Positions 21,218-30,077 of a stretch of 64,000 bases of DNA are shown in pieces. Numbering within the stretch: position 1 is the first letter of the stretch; each line of letters begins with the position of its first letter. The notes under the pieces were generated by a model, which saw only the letters and a program-made list of their open reading frames with translations, searched no databases and was not told where the DNA came from. The DNA is from Flavobacterium marginilacus (GTDB lineage: Bacteria; Bacteroidota; Bacteroidia; Flavobacteriales; Flavobacteriaceae). Position numbers and translations under genes: made by a program. Where the stretch lies: NCBI RefSeq assembly GCF_026870155.1, contig NZ_CP113975.1:3038001-3102000 (forward strand), written 5' to 3'.

Positions 21218-21700
21218 TTGAGAATAGCATCAGCAATTTTATTAATCACTTTAGTAATTATTTTTATTCAGGACTGGAAATACAGAAAAATACACATAAT
21301 CCTTCCTTTAATAATTTTCATTACATCCTATTTGATGATTGCTGTGAAAAAATACAGCTTATTAGAAATAGTGCTTTTTAATGTCTTGTTCTTTTTAGTC
21401 ACACTATCTATCTTGACAATTTACATGAGCTTAAAATCAAAAAAAAATCTAAATCCGTTCCTGCATTATTTTGGATTAGGTGATTTTCTTTTTTACATTG
21501 CAATTACGCCGTTATTTTTACTTCGCAACTATGTTTTATTTTTTATTCTATCACTACTTTTCGCAATTAGTATGCAATTTGGGTTAAAAAAATTCATAAA
21601 GGAACAGACTGTTCCCTTAGCTGGATTTGCAGCCTTATTTTTATTCATTATACTAATGAAAGACAGCTTTTTGGTCTTTCAAAAAATGACTTTATTATAA
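21218..21700 (+). CDS. Short prepilin peptidase (A24 family)
   Basis: A 160-residue polytopic membrane protein starting on TTG, one base after the pseudopilin stop. The two aspartates of A24 peptidases can be seen: Asp19 in IFIQDWKYRKI at the end of helix 1 and Asp89 in YFGLGDFLFY. The N-terminal N-methylase domain of PilD is absent, as in archaeal and some bacterial short forms. It would cut the leaders of the four prepilin-like proteins of this operon, all of which have Ala rather than Gly at -1. It overlaps the ATPase gene by one base. Confidence 0.75.
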   Translation: MRIASAILLITLVIIFIQDWKYRKIHIILPLIIFITSYLMIAVKKYSLLEIVLFNVLFFLVTLSILTIYMSLKSKKNLNPFLHYFGLGDFLFYIAITPLFLLRNYVLFFILSLLFAISMQFGLKKFIKEQTVPLAGFAALFLFIILMKDSFLVFQKMTLL

Positions 21701-23106
21701 TGGCTCAAGATATTTTAATTCCTTCCGAACTTCAGCACACAATTTCTAATGATTTAGCTAATCAATATAGAATATTGCCCAAGCAGCTATTTGAAAATAC
21801 CCTAGAGTTATATATTGATAATTCTGGCAGCAACGAAGATTCGAAAGACGAATTAGAACTATTTCTGGGGAAAAATATTGTTTTTTATCCGATAGATAAT
21901 ATAGAGATGGATAAAGCATTATCTATTTATTACCGAAAAGAAAGAACTGCAAACACAAATAAATCATTAAATGTAGAAAAAAATGATTTTCTTGAGAATC
22001 TATTAAATGAAGCAAAATCATTAAAATGCAGCGACATTCATTTTGAAATTTATGAAAACTCTTCTCGAATCCGATTTAGAATTGATGGTCAATTGATTGA
22101 GCGATATAAAATAGAGCAGGATAATTATCTTGAATTAGTCAATAAAGTAAAAATCAAAGCAAAATTAAATATAACTGAAAAAAGGCTGCCACAGGATGGA
22201 AGAATAACAAACGAATCTTTTGACATAAGAGTTTCAGTTCTGCCAACTTTATTTGGTGAAAAAATTGTAATGCGTTTATTAGGCCAAGATGCATCCAATA
22301 TTGATTTGAGTACTTTAGGGCTTCAAAAAGAAGAATTGGATAGTTACTTGGAAGCGGTAAAAAAACCTAACGGTATCATTCTCATTAGCGGACCTACTGG
22401 TTCTGGAAAAACTACAACACTATACGCAACTTTAAGACTGCTAAATGATAATCGGAGAAATATTGTAACGGTTGAAGATCCAATTGAATATACTTTAAAA
22501 GGAATAAATCAAGTACAGCTAAAGGAAGATATTGGGCTTACTTTTTCATCGGCTTTAAAATCTTTTTTGCGTCAAGACCCTGATATCATTATGTTAGGGG
22601 AGATTCGAGATTCCGAGACGGCTCTAATGGCAATTAGAGCCTCATTGACAGGACATTTGGTTTTATCCACAATACATACCAATTCGGCTATTGGAACAAT
22701 TTCGAGATTAATTGATATGGGAGTTCCCTCCTATTTAATTGCTGAAACTTTGAATGTATCCGTAGCACAGCGGTTAGTTCGCAAGCTTTGTAATAATTGC
22801 AAAAAAGAAACTGCATGTAATCCTAAAGACTTTCCATTGAATTTTAAATTTCCATATGAAGTTTTATCTTATTTCAAACCAGCTGGATGCAATCAATGTT
22901 TTCACACCGGATATAAAGGCCGAACTGCAATCTATGAAGTTTTAAATATAAACCAGCAAATTGCAGAAACAATAAAAAATAATACAATCACAAAATTATA
23001 TGCTAATGACAAAAATTATAAATCACTGCCTGAAAAAGCTTTTGAAATTTTAGCACAAGGAGAAACTTCACTAGAAGAAATATATTCAACTTTAATAAAC
23101 ATATAA
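21700..23106 (+). CDS. Assembly ATPase (GspE/PilB family)
   Basis: A 468-residue cytoplasmic ATPase. Walker A GPTGSGKTT is near residue 231, the Asp box VEDPIEY near 258, Walker B IIMLGEIRD near 296 and the His box TGHLVLSTIHTN near 317. The tetracysteine zinc site (CNNC near 363, CNQC near 397) marks GspE/PilB rather than PilT. The N-terminal N1/N2 regions are present but short compared with PilB. It powers pseudopilus growth. It overlaps the peptidase gene by one base and ends 6 nt before the secretin. Confidence 0.95.
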   Translation: MAQDILIPSELQHTISNDLANQYRILPKQLFENTLELYIDNSGSNEDSKDELELFLGKNIVFYPIDNIEMDKALSIYYRKERTANTNKSLNVEKNDFLENLLNEAKSLKCSDIHFEIYENSSRIRFRIDGQLIERYKIEQDNYLELVNKVKIKAKLNITEKRLPQDGRITNESFDIRVSVLPTLFGEKIVMRLLGQDASNIDLSTLGLQKEELDSYLEAVKKPNGIILISGPTGSGKTTTLYATLRLLNDNRRNIVTVEDPIEYTLKGINQVQLKEDIGLTFSSALKSFLRQDPDIIMLGEIRDSETALMAIRASLTGHLVLSTIHTNSAIGTISRLIDMGVPSYLIAETLNVSVAQRLVRKLCNNCKKETACNPKDFPLNFKFPYEVLSYFKPAGCNQCFHTGYKGRTAIYEVLNINQQIAETIKNNTITKLYANDKNYKSLPEKAFEILAQGETSLEEIYSTLINI

Positions 23107-23112
23107 ATAAAA

Positions 23113-25017
23113 ATGCTTAAAAAGTTACTTTACGTACTAGCTGCGTTATTTTTTTCACATAGTATTATAGCTCAGCAAGATATTAATGAATTAAGCAGAA
23201 AATTTGATGAATGGTCATTACAAAAAAAGGGATTGAATGAAAGCATCAAAATGAATATTTCAGGGCTTACTTTACACGATTTTATTTCATCTATAGCCGA
23301 AGAGCATCTGTTGAATATTGATGTAGACCCAGAATTAAATCAGCCTATAGAGAGTAACTTTTTTGATGTTACTGTAAAAGATCTATTGATACATCTCGTT
23401 CAGAAATATGATTTAGATGTTTCTTTTATGAAAAATATCATCATTTTCAAGAAAAGAAAAGTTATAGCTGTTATTGAAAAAAAACTCCCTAAAGTTATCG
23501 AAATAAACTATAATTCTCAAAATGATTTTTTATCGATAAAAGCAGAAAATGACACTTTATCTTCAGTTGCAAAAGCAATTATTGATAAATCAGGTAAAAA
23601 TCTGATATTGGCTCAAGATATAAAAAGCATCAGAATTTCTTCTTATATTTTAAACAGGCCATTTGATCAGGCGATTGAAATGATGGCCAAATCAAATGAT
23701 TTATCAGCATCTAAAGATGAAAATGGTATTTATTTTTTACAAAAAAATAATAGTACTAATATAAACGCTCTTAGTCCCAATCAAAAAGCAAAACAGCCAA
23801 AAGCAAGTGTTGGTGTTCCAGGTTTCTATGAAATCGACACAAATAAAAATGGTTTTTTACATGTAAATGCCTATATAGCAGACATCTATGATATATTAAC
23901 TGAAGCTGCTGAAAAACTGCACATCAATTATTTTCTATATAATAAGCCTGAAAATGAAAAAACAACACTTTCAGCTGATAATATCACATTTGATGAATTG
24001 TTAGAAAATATTTTTAAGGGAAAGAAATACACTTATAAAAAACAAGCAAATTTATATTTAATTGGAGAAGAAGCTACTGAAGGGCTTAGAGTTACCGAAA
24101 TGATACCATTAGAAAACAGGTCTATTGAATCAATAATCGGTTCATTACCAAAAGTATTCTCAGAAAAATTAGAAATAAAAGAATTTACAGAATTGAATGG
24201 ATTGATCGTTTCGGGATCCAAAACCATACTTAACGAGTTAAAAATATATATAAAACAAATTGACAAAGTAGTACCAATGGTGCAGATCGAAGTCATTATT
24301 GTCCAATATAATAAATCGTATGATATACAAACTGGCATGAAAGCAGGACTAGATAAACTAAATAAAATCCAGACAACAGGTGTCACATACCCTAATCAAG
24401 ACCTTACTTTAAACGGCTCTTCTATAAATGATTTAATAGATGCTTTTAATGGTTTTGGTCTTTTCAAACTGGGGAAAGTAACCTCATCTTTTTACCTTAA
24501 TCTCAAATTACTAGAAAGCAATTCGGCTTTAAAAATAGAATCAACACCAAAAATTGCTACTATAAGCGGACACGAAGCAAAGCTGTCTATTGGTGAAACC
24601 AGTTATTATTTTGAACAAAACAACAGATTAATAAATAATAATATTGGGAATGACATTTTAAATTCAGGCACTTGGAAATCTACTGATGCAAATTTAACGG
24701 TATCTATAAAACCATATGTATCAACAGATGAAAACGTAACACTAACCATCGCTGTAGAAAAAAGTTCTTTCTTGGCAAGAGCCGGTGAAGATGCTCCTCC
24801 TGGAAAAGCCACTCAAAAATTTGAATCTTTAGTAAGAGTTAAAAATGGAGAAATGATTTTATTGGGCGGCTTAGACGAACTAAAAAAAGAAAACTCAGGC
24901 ACAGGAACACCGCTAATATCAAGAATTCCAATAATAAAATGGTTTTTTAGCAGTAGAAAAAAAGCTAAAAGTGATTCTAAACTTCATATTTTTATTAAAC
25001 CAACAGTAATTTATTAA
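23113..25017 (+). CDS. Secretin (GspD/PilQ family)
   Basis: A 634-residue outer-membrane secretin with signal peptide MLKKLLYVLAALFFSHSIIAQ. N-domains fill about residues 20-385 (GLTLHDFISSIAEEHLLNIDV is N0/STN-like; IPLENRSIESIIGSL is a ring-building module). The secretin core runs from about 389 (VEVIIVQYNKSYDIQTG) to the end, with IESTPKIATISGHEA, a VPG-equivalent region and the C-terminal MILLGGL ... IPIIKWFF motif. There is no obvious S-domain for a pilotin. It forms the outer-membrane gate. The last base of the stop is the first base of the next ATG. Confidence 0.93.
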   Translation: MLKKLLYVLAALFFSHSIIAQQDINELSRKFDEWSLQKKGLNESIKMNISGLTLHDFISSIAEEHLLNIDVDPELNQPIESNFFDVTVKDLLIHLVQKYDLDVSFMKNIIIFKKRKVIAVIEKKLPKVIEINYNSQNDFLSIKAENDTLSSVAKAIIDKSGKNLILAQDIKSIRISSYILNRPFDQAIEMMAKSNDLSASKDENGIYFLQKNNSTNINALSPNQKAKQPKASVGVPGFYEIDTNKNGFLHVNAYIADIYDILTEAAEKLHINYFLYNKPENEKTTLSADNITFDELLENIFKGKKYTYKKQANLYLIGEEATEGLRVTEMIPLENRSIESIIGSLPKVFSEKLEIKEFTELNGLIVSGSKTILNELKIYIKQIDKVVPMVQIEVIIVQYNKSYDIQTGMKAGLDKLNKIQTTGVTYPNQDLTLNGSSINDLIDAFNGFGLFKLGKVTSSFYLNLKLLESNSALKIESTPKIATISGHEAKLSIGETSYYFEQNNRLINNNIGNDILNSGTWKSTDANLTVSIKPYVSTDENVTLTIAVEKSSFLARAGEDAPPGKATQKFESLVRVKNGEMILLGGLDELKKENSGTGTPLISRIPIIKWFFSSRKKAKSDSKLHIFIKPTVIY

Positions 25018-26204
25018 TGGTAGCTGTCCTATCTAAATTTATAAAAATAAACGACTTAAATGTAGTTGGAGTAATCAAAAAAGAAGATTGCGAAATTTAT
25101 AATGTGCTTACTATAAAAAAGAAAGCAGACAAAATTTCTATTGTTTCTCAACAAACTTTTGAAACAATTGATGAATTAACAAGAAAAATAGGAGAAAAAA
25201 CACCAATTTTAATAGTACTAGAAGGAAAAGGGGTTCTAAACAAGGAAATTAACTCTGAAAATGAAACCGATGTCAACTGGCAGAAAAACGTAGATTATTC
25301 AGCTATTTATTATACAGATTTAAATGGTTTGCAGTCTAATTTCATTAGTTTTTGCAGAAAAAACATCGTTGAAGAAACTATATTAAAATTTCAAAAAAAT
25401 GGTTTTCAGGTTATTGATATTTATATTGGATCTTTTCTAGCCACATTATTAAACAGCGTTATAAAAAAAGAAATACTGTATGCAAATAGTTTACGTTTGG
25501 ATTTTGAACATGAAAAGCTAGTACGCTTTTCAAAACAGGACGAAACTGAAAAATCTGAAAAGTACAAAATTGGAAACGACATAGTTTCGAGCGTTTATTT
25601 ACCCCTATATGGAGCAGCAATTTGTTTTTTTGTGAACCCAAAAGGTGTCAAAAAAACTATAAATCCTGTTTTAAATAATGAAGAATTAATATATAAAAAA
25701 GCTTTTAATATTTTAGGAATATTTATGCTTATATTCTTTTTCACCTCATTATTAGTAAGCTATTTTATAATACAATATTATGGAACAAAAAATGCGGAAC
25801 TGAATCTTCAGTCGGTTTATTCAAACCAATCTTATCAATTAATACTAAATTTAGAATCCCAAAAGGAGAAAAAACTTTCTATATTAAAAGAATCTGGAGT
25901 TTTATCTTCTAAATTCCTTACCTTTTATAGTTATGAAATTATCAAAATGGTTCCGGTAAACATTTCTCTAAATGAATTAAATATCATTCCTTTAAAAGAA
26001 GAATATAAAGAAAATAAAAAAGCTTTTTTTGATAACAAAACAATTATTATTAAAGGTGAAACTTTTCAGGAATCTTCTTTTAATTTCTGGCTGGAAGATT
26101 TAAAAAAAATGAATTGGTTGCAGCATTTTGAAATTATAAGTCTCAAAAAAGACAAAAAAAACAAATCAGTATTTGAAATAAAAATTACACTTAAAAATGT
26201 TTGA
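25017..26204 (+). CDS. GspL / PilM-PilN-like assembly protein
   Basis: A 395-residue bitopic protein. The cytoplasmic part (about 1-225) has a weak actin-like look (LNVVGVIKKEDCEIY). One membrane span covers about 228-254 (NILGIFMLIFFFTSLLVSYF). The periplasmic part has a coiled coil and a PilN/GspL-like ferredoxin-like fold (ELNIIPLKEE ... FNFWLEDLKKMNWLQHFEIIS). It looks like a PilM-PilN fusion, which is how GspL is built. It would link the ATPase to the periplasmic ring. Identity scores would be low, so the call rests on topology and place. Confidence 0.7.
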   Translation: MVAVLSKFIKINDLNVVGVIKKEDCEIYNVLTIKKKADKISIVSQQTFETIDELTRKIGEKTPILIVLEGKGVLNKEINSENETDVNWQKNVDYSAIYYTDLNGLQSNFISFCRKNIVEETILKFQKNGFQVIDIYIGSFLATLLNSVIKKEILYANSLRLDFEHEKLVRFSKQDETEKSEKYKIGNDIVSSVYLPLYGAAICFFVNPKGVKKTINPVLNNEELIYKKAFNILGIFMLIFFFTSLLVSYFIIQYYGTKNAELNLQSVYSNQSYQLILNLESQKEKKLSILKESGVLSSKFLTFYSYEIIKMVPVNISLNELNIIPLKEEYKENKKAFFDNKTIIIKGETFQESSFNFWLEDLKKMNWLQHFEIISLKKDKKNKSVFEIKITLKNV

Positions 26205-26721
26205 AAACTACTCATATAAACAAAAATTTCATGCCTTGATTGTAATTTTTTTCATGGTGTCAATTACAGCATATAAAAGATCGTTTTGCACTCTTTATGA
26301 AGTTATCAGCGAATACAGAACATTATCAAAAACAGTAGACGATATTAATAAAAAAGCAAAAAACACTAGTGGCTTAAATAAAGATATTTCCTATTTAGAC
26401 AAAATAATGGGAAAAGAAGGAGTATCAAAAGAAATGGTACAGCAAGGTATCATAAGTTTTGCTTCTGAAAATTCCAGAGAAATTTCAATAAATGACTTAA
26501 AACCCATTCATGATTTCTTGGAAGATGATTATCATATTATTACAAACCAACTGGACGTTACAGGGAATAGCAATCAACTCTTAAAATTAACTTATGATTT
26601 TGAAAAAAGCTTTAATCTTTCAAGAATAGTAAGCATGAATTTCTATACCGCAAAAAAGAATAATAAATCTGAAATTTTACATTTAAAAATGATTTTCCAA
26701 AATTATGAAAACAATAAATAA
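26197..26721 (+). CDS. GspM/PilO-like assembly protein
   Basis: A 174-residue bitopic protein with a short cytoplasmic start, one span near 10-27 (FHALIVIFFMVSITAYK), a coiled coil (about 35-70) and a small periplasmic alpha/beta domain. Size, topology and position directly after the GspL-like gene fit GspM/PilO. It overlaps both neighbours by 8-17 nt. Confidence 0.65.
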   Translation: MFENYSYKQKFHALIVIFFMVSITAYKRSFCTLYEVISEYRTLSKTVDDINKKAKNTSGLNKDISYLDKIMGKEGVSKEMVQQGIISFASENSREISINDLKPIHDFLEDDYHIITNQLDVTGNSNQLLKLTYDFEKSFNLSRIVSMNFYTAKKNNKSEILHLKMIFQNYENNK

Positions 26722-27658
26722 ACTGATACTAATTGTACTGACAATCCTAACATATTCATGTGAAGATATCCTTGAAGAGGATATTAGCAATGATACTATT
26801 CAAGTCATTTCGCCAATAAAAGATGCCGTTATAGAAAGTAATGTGGTTAATTTTAAATGGAATACTCTTAATGGTGCAGATAATTATCGTATTCAAGTAT
26901 TTGAATCCAATCAAATTTTAGTACTTGATTCTTTAACAACCAAAACAAATATTACTTTGCCATTAAAAGCAGGAAATTACATTTGGCGTGTAAGAGGTGA
27001 AAATTATGCCTATGAATCAATTTATTCTTTCCCATTAAATTTCTCAACAACTATTCCAAGCGATTTAACAAATCAGCAAGTAGTTTTATCAAGTCCGGAA
27101 AATGAAAAATTTTTAAATTTTATTAATATTACACTTAACTGGCTAACACTTGAAAATGCCACAAGCTATAGTGCAAGGGTAATCAATACAGCAACAGGTC
27201 AGGAAATATTTTATAAATCCAATTTAACAGAGACATCAGTAACACTCGATGTGGCCAATTTGACAGATGGGAATTATGAATGGCGAGTAAAAGCTAAAAA
27301 CGCTGACAGTGAAACCAAACAATATGCCGCGAGGAAATTCAGTTTAGATACCTCTAAACCTAATCAGCCAAAAAACATATCACCTGCTGATAATTCAACT
27401 CAATCTGCCAATTCAAGTATTACTTATACTTGGAGTATAGCAAATGATGCTGGTACTGTAAAATCTCCCATTTCCTATCTGATAGAATTTGCAGCTGATG
27501 CTGATTTCAATTCAATTATCCAAACCCAAAACAGTAATTCAACAACACTACAGCAACCATTTTCAACAGCCGGCGTTTATTATTGGAGGGTGAGAGCTAT
27601 TGATGGAGCTGGTAACATTGGTACAAATAGTACAGGATTTAAGTTTACTTTAAATTAA
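26705..27658 (+). CDS. Lipoprotein with three FN3-like repeats, within the secretion operon
   Basis: A 317-residue lipoprotein with lipobox LTYSC at residues 16-20 and acidic residues behind the Cys (EDILEED), a Bacteroidota surface-export-like signal. Three fibronectin III-like units follow: VVNFKWNTLNGADNYRIQVF, INITLNWLTLENATSYSARV and SSITYTWSIANDAGTVK. Each ends in an EWRVKA or YYWRVRA strand. It overlaps the GspM-like gene and ends 2 nt before the GspC-like gene, so it belongs to the machine's operon. I infer a surface or outer-membrane partner of the secretin, perhaps a pilotin substitute or substrate holder. Confidence 0.75.
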   Translation: MKTINKLILIVLTILTYSCEDILEEDISNDTIQVISPIKDAVIESNVVNFKWNTLNGADNYRIQVFESNQILVLDSLTTKTNITLPLKAGNYIWRVRGENYAYESIYSFPLNFSTTIPSDLTNQQVVLSSPENEKFLNFINITLNWLTLENATSYSARVINTATGQEIFYKSNLTETSVTLDVANLTDGNYEWRVKAKNADSETKQYAARKFSLDTSKPNQPKNISPADNSTQSANSSITYTWSIANDAGTVKSPISYLIEFAADADFNSIIQTQNSNSTTLQQPFSTAGVYYWRVRAIDGAGNIGTNSTGFKFTLN

Positions 27659-27660
27659 AC

Positions 27661-28167
27661 ATGGTCAAAAAGAAGATAAATGTAATTCTAATTCTAATTG
27701 TTTTGGGACTATGGGGAACCATAGGCTATAGAGCCCTGAATCGCCTTTTTTTTAAGAACGAAGCCGGATTTGGAAAACCGAATCAAAAAATCAATGTTAC
27801 TATTAATCAGATTAACAAAGACACATTTGAATTAGAAAAAATAAGTAGAGATCCATTTCTCAATAAACAATATCAAAGTGATATTGTTCTCATTAAAAAG
27901 CCAATTTCAACTTATTCATCTGTAAAAAAAGTCATAGTTCCCAAAATTCCCAAAATCATGTCAAATATTAATTGGCCAACGCTGGTATATTACGGATATA
28001 TTGGATCAAAAGAAAAAAATGAAGAACTGATTTTACTAAAAATAGATTCAAAATTATGCAAATTAAAACTTAACGAGCCTATTAATGGGCTGATCATTAA
28101 AAAGAAATACAAAGATTCTATTCAAGTATTTTTTAATTCAGAAACCAAAATTATTCGATTGAAATAG
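27661..28167 (+). CDS. GspC/PilP-like protein
   Basis: A 168-residue bitopic protein with one N-terminal span (about 6-24), a linker carrying the RDPF motif seen in PilP/GspC-type proteins (residues 61-64), and a small beta-domain (LVYYGYIGSKEKNEELILLKI ... PINGLIIKK) that matches the homology region expected to contact the secretin N0 domain. It is the last gene of the operon. Operon-end genes for a GspN or GspH are not seen. Confidence 0.65.
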   Translation: MVKKKINVILILIVLGLWGTIGYRALNRLFFKNEAGFGKPNQKINVTINQINKDTFELEKISRDPFLNKQYQSDIVLIKKPISTYSSVKKVIVPKIPKIMSNINWPTLVYYGYIGSKEKNEELILLKIDSKLCKLKLNEPINGLIIKKKYKDSIQVFFNSETKIIRLK

Positions 28168-28346
28168 AGAAATATATCATTATAGAAGGAATTTAATTGG
28201 TAATGATATCTACCTCTCAAAGTTTAAAATATTTTCGATTGCAAATCTTCCGATAGATATTATTTTAAAAAAAATAGAAAATAGGTTTAAAATTACGCAG
28301 ACTACCTTTTCCCTGAAAACTAATCCTGAAAAATTAACAACACTTA
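28163..28346 (+). pseudogene. Open-frame remnant interrupted by an IS element
   Basis: Codons from 28163 stay open, without a start codon, through FKIFSIANLPIDIILKKIEN and TNPEKLTTL into the IS end. FSIANLPIDIILKKIE resembles small N0/STN or FecR C-terminal (DUF4974) modules that use a phrase like (n)LPLxxxLxxIE. Joining the two sides of the element across one copy of the TTA flank gives an immediate stop (LRK*). It is probably the end of a gene fused or deleted long ago. Family is uncertain. Confidence 0.4.
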
Positions 28347-28494
28347 GAGCCTGTTTAAGTTTTATTTATTGGCTCTCTTATGACGATTTTTGGCAACAAC
28401 TTCGTTAATTTTTATACAATAGCTCTGCTATTTTATAAAAAATTGCCTAGTTTCACTCAAAAATCATCTAATAATAAATCTCAAAACTAACCCA

Positions 28495-28515
28495 CTATGG
28501 ACTGAAAGTCCATAG
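28495..28515. repeat. Small palindrome with GAA loop
   Basis: CTATGGACT-GAA-AGTCCATAG is a perfect 9-bp stem. Related hairpins with different stems but the same loop are at 28530-28546 (AGACTGAAAGTCT) and 30219-30235 (CACTGAAAGTG). All three lie in the arms of the outer IS element. Confidence 0.6.
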
Positions 28516-28580
28516 ATTTGATTAGGCAGACTGAAAGTCTATAAGGTTGAATTGCGAAAATTGATGAAATTTTGTCACTG

Positions 28581-28617
28581 ATTCACAGATAAAAAATGAT
28601 TTTAAAATCTGTGAATT
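28581..28617. repeat. Inverted repeat behind the IS110 transposase
   Basis: ATTCACAGAT at 28581-28590 pairs with ATCTGTGAAT at 28608-28617, a 10-bp stem 17 nt past the transposase stop. It may end the transposase transcript or mark the IS110 end. A related tctgtgaa occurs on the other side near 30090. Confidence 0.4.
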
Positions 28618-28633
28618 CTATCTAACTCTTTTT

Positions 28634-29941
28634 TTAAATCACTGATAAATAATTAGTTTCTATTTTGTATTTTTTTATCATTTTATTTATTTGTAAAATC
28701 TTTTTAGTCTTCATTTCTTGAATATATTCTTCTGTATTAACAGGACTATAATGCGTTCTTTTCACAATCATATTCCACATTATGATGGCAATTTTTCGAG
28801 CTGTTGCCGTGATTGCAGCCCCTCTTCCTTTTTTGTATGCAATTCTTTTAAAAAACAACATCAAATACCCCTCTTTTTTCCTGTCAATTGAATTGGCTGC
28901 ATTTCTTAAGGTCAATGCAAATTTATTTTTGCCTTTAGGAGTTTTACTGCTCAATATTTTCCCTCCGCTAATTTTATTATTAGGAGCTAATCGAAGCCAG
29001 CTTACAAATTGTTTTGCTGTTTGAAATTTGTAAATATCAGTTCCTACTTCTGCCAAAAAACTTGCAACTGTTCCTTCGCTAATGCATTCGATAGCAAATA
29101 AATCTACACCAAATAATTTGCAGCAATGAGATTGAACATCCAGTTGTATTTCTTTTTTTCGACTTCTGTTCTTTTTTACCATTTCGATATTCTCAGGTAA
29201 GACAATTTCTTGTGTCTGCTGTTGTAAAACTTCATTTATCTTTAGGCTGTTTTTCTTTATTTTTTCTTGTATAAAAAGATAAATATCAAAACAATCCGAT
29301 AATTCATGTAATAATTCAGGATTGATTTTTCCTTGTAAAGCATCCGCTATTTCCTCCTTGCTTTTCTTTACTGGTTTGTCGCAATTCTCAGCCAATTTTT
29401 CACCAGATGTTTCTCCAGACAAAATAGATTTGATGATTCGAATGCCTGAAACTCCTACAATATCGCTTATAGCAACATCTAATCGAAAATTCATTAAGCG
29501 TAATGCTTTTTGCATTTTGTTTACATATTTAACACTTTCTTCCACCAAACTTTCGCCATGTCGATGTAACGTTCGAATTTGCAAAGTACTTTCGCAAGGA
29601 AGGAAAGATCCTCTCAATAATCCTAATGAATGCAATTTCTGTATCCATTGAGCATCTTTTACATCGGTTTTTGCTTTCAAGTTTTTTGTTTGGGTTCCTT
29701 GAACCAAAATAACTTCAAATCCTTCACTTTGTAATAGCATGAATAAAGATTGCCAATAACTCCCAGTGGATTCCATGGCAATGGTTTTGATTTGATTCGT
29801 TTTAAGAAAAACAACTAATTCAGTTAGTCCCGATCGATAAACATTGAACTCTTTAATTTGATTGTCTTCTTGTCCAACTGCAACAAAATGAGATCGGGAA
29901 CCAACATCAATTCCTGCCGCATTTGTATTTAAAACTTGCAT
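28634..29941 (-). CDS. IS110-family transposase (DEDD type)
   Basis: A 435-residue recombinase. The N-terminal RuvC-like DEDD domain has Asp in AAGIDVGSRSH (about 11), Glu in AMESTGSYW (about 57) and a later acidic pair in TDVKDAQW. A central coiled coil follows. The C-terminal Tnp_20 domain has a SGGKILSSKTPKGKN block that includes the catalytic Ser expected in this family. The length is normal and the frame is intact. In IS110 elements the transposase works with a structured RNA from the non-coding end, and the 5' region (29942-30110) may supply it. It is antisense to the neighbouring operons. Confidence 0.93.
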   Translation of the reverse strand: MQVLNTNAAGIDVGSRSHFVAVGQEDNQIKEFNVYRSGLTELVVFLKTNQIKTIAMESTGSYWQSLFMLLQSEGFEVILVQGTQTKNLKAKTDVKDAQWIQKLHSLGLLRGSFLPCESTLQIRTLHRHGESLVEESVKYVNKMQKALRLMNFRLDVAISDIVGVSGIRIIKSILSGETSGEKLAENCDKPVKKSKEEIADALQGKINPELLHELSDCFDIYLFIQEKIKKNSLKINEVLQQQTQEIVLPENIEMVKKNRSRKKEIQLDVQSHCCKLFGVDLFAIECISEGTVASFLAEVGTDIYKFQTAKQFVSWLRLAPNNKISGGKILSSKTPKGKNKFALTLRNAANSIDRKKEGYLMLFFKRIAYKKGRGAAITATARKIAIIMWNMIVKRTHYSPVNTEEYIQEMKTKKILQINKMIKKYKIETNYLSVI

Positions 29942-29991
29942 TTTTTAAAATTTTCCATAAATCTGTTTTTTAAAAATGCGAGGAAATGTAA

Positions 29992-29999
29992 TATCTTTG
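29992..29999 (+). promoter_or_regulatory. Candidate outward -7 box in the IS110 5' region
   Basis: TATCTTTG matches TAnnTTTG on the + strand, pointing away from the transposase. No clear TTTG box is seen upstream. A transcript from about 30006 would be roughly 75 nt long before the hairpin at 30051. Confidence 0.3.
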
Positions 30000-30050
30000 C
30001 TAAAATTATTCTATACGAGATAACAAAATGTTTCATCATTAATTGTCTCA

Positions 30051-30077
30051 AAGGGCCTCCTACCAGAGGCCTTTTTA
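30051..30077 (+). terminator. Strong hairpin with T-run in the IS110 5' region
   Basis: AAGGGCCTC / GAGGCCTTT with a CTACCA loop and a T-run, an excellent Rho-independent-type terminator on the + strand. It may block read-through into the transposase region or be a stem of the element's RNA on the other strand. Confidence 0.6.

Noticed and set aside
28782..29651. Two + strand frames opposite the IS110 transposase
   Set aside because: Antisense shadows of a well-supported transposase gene.
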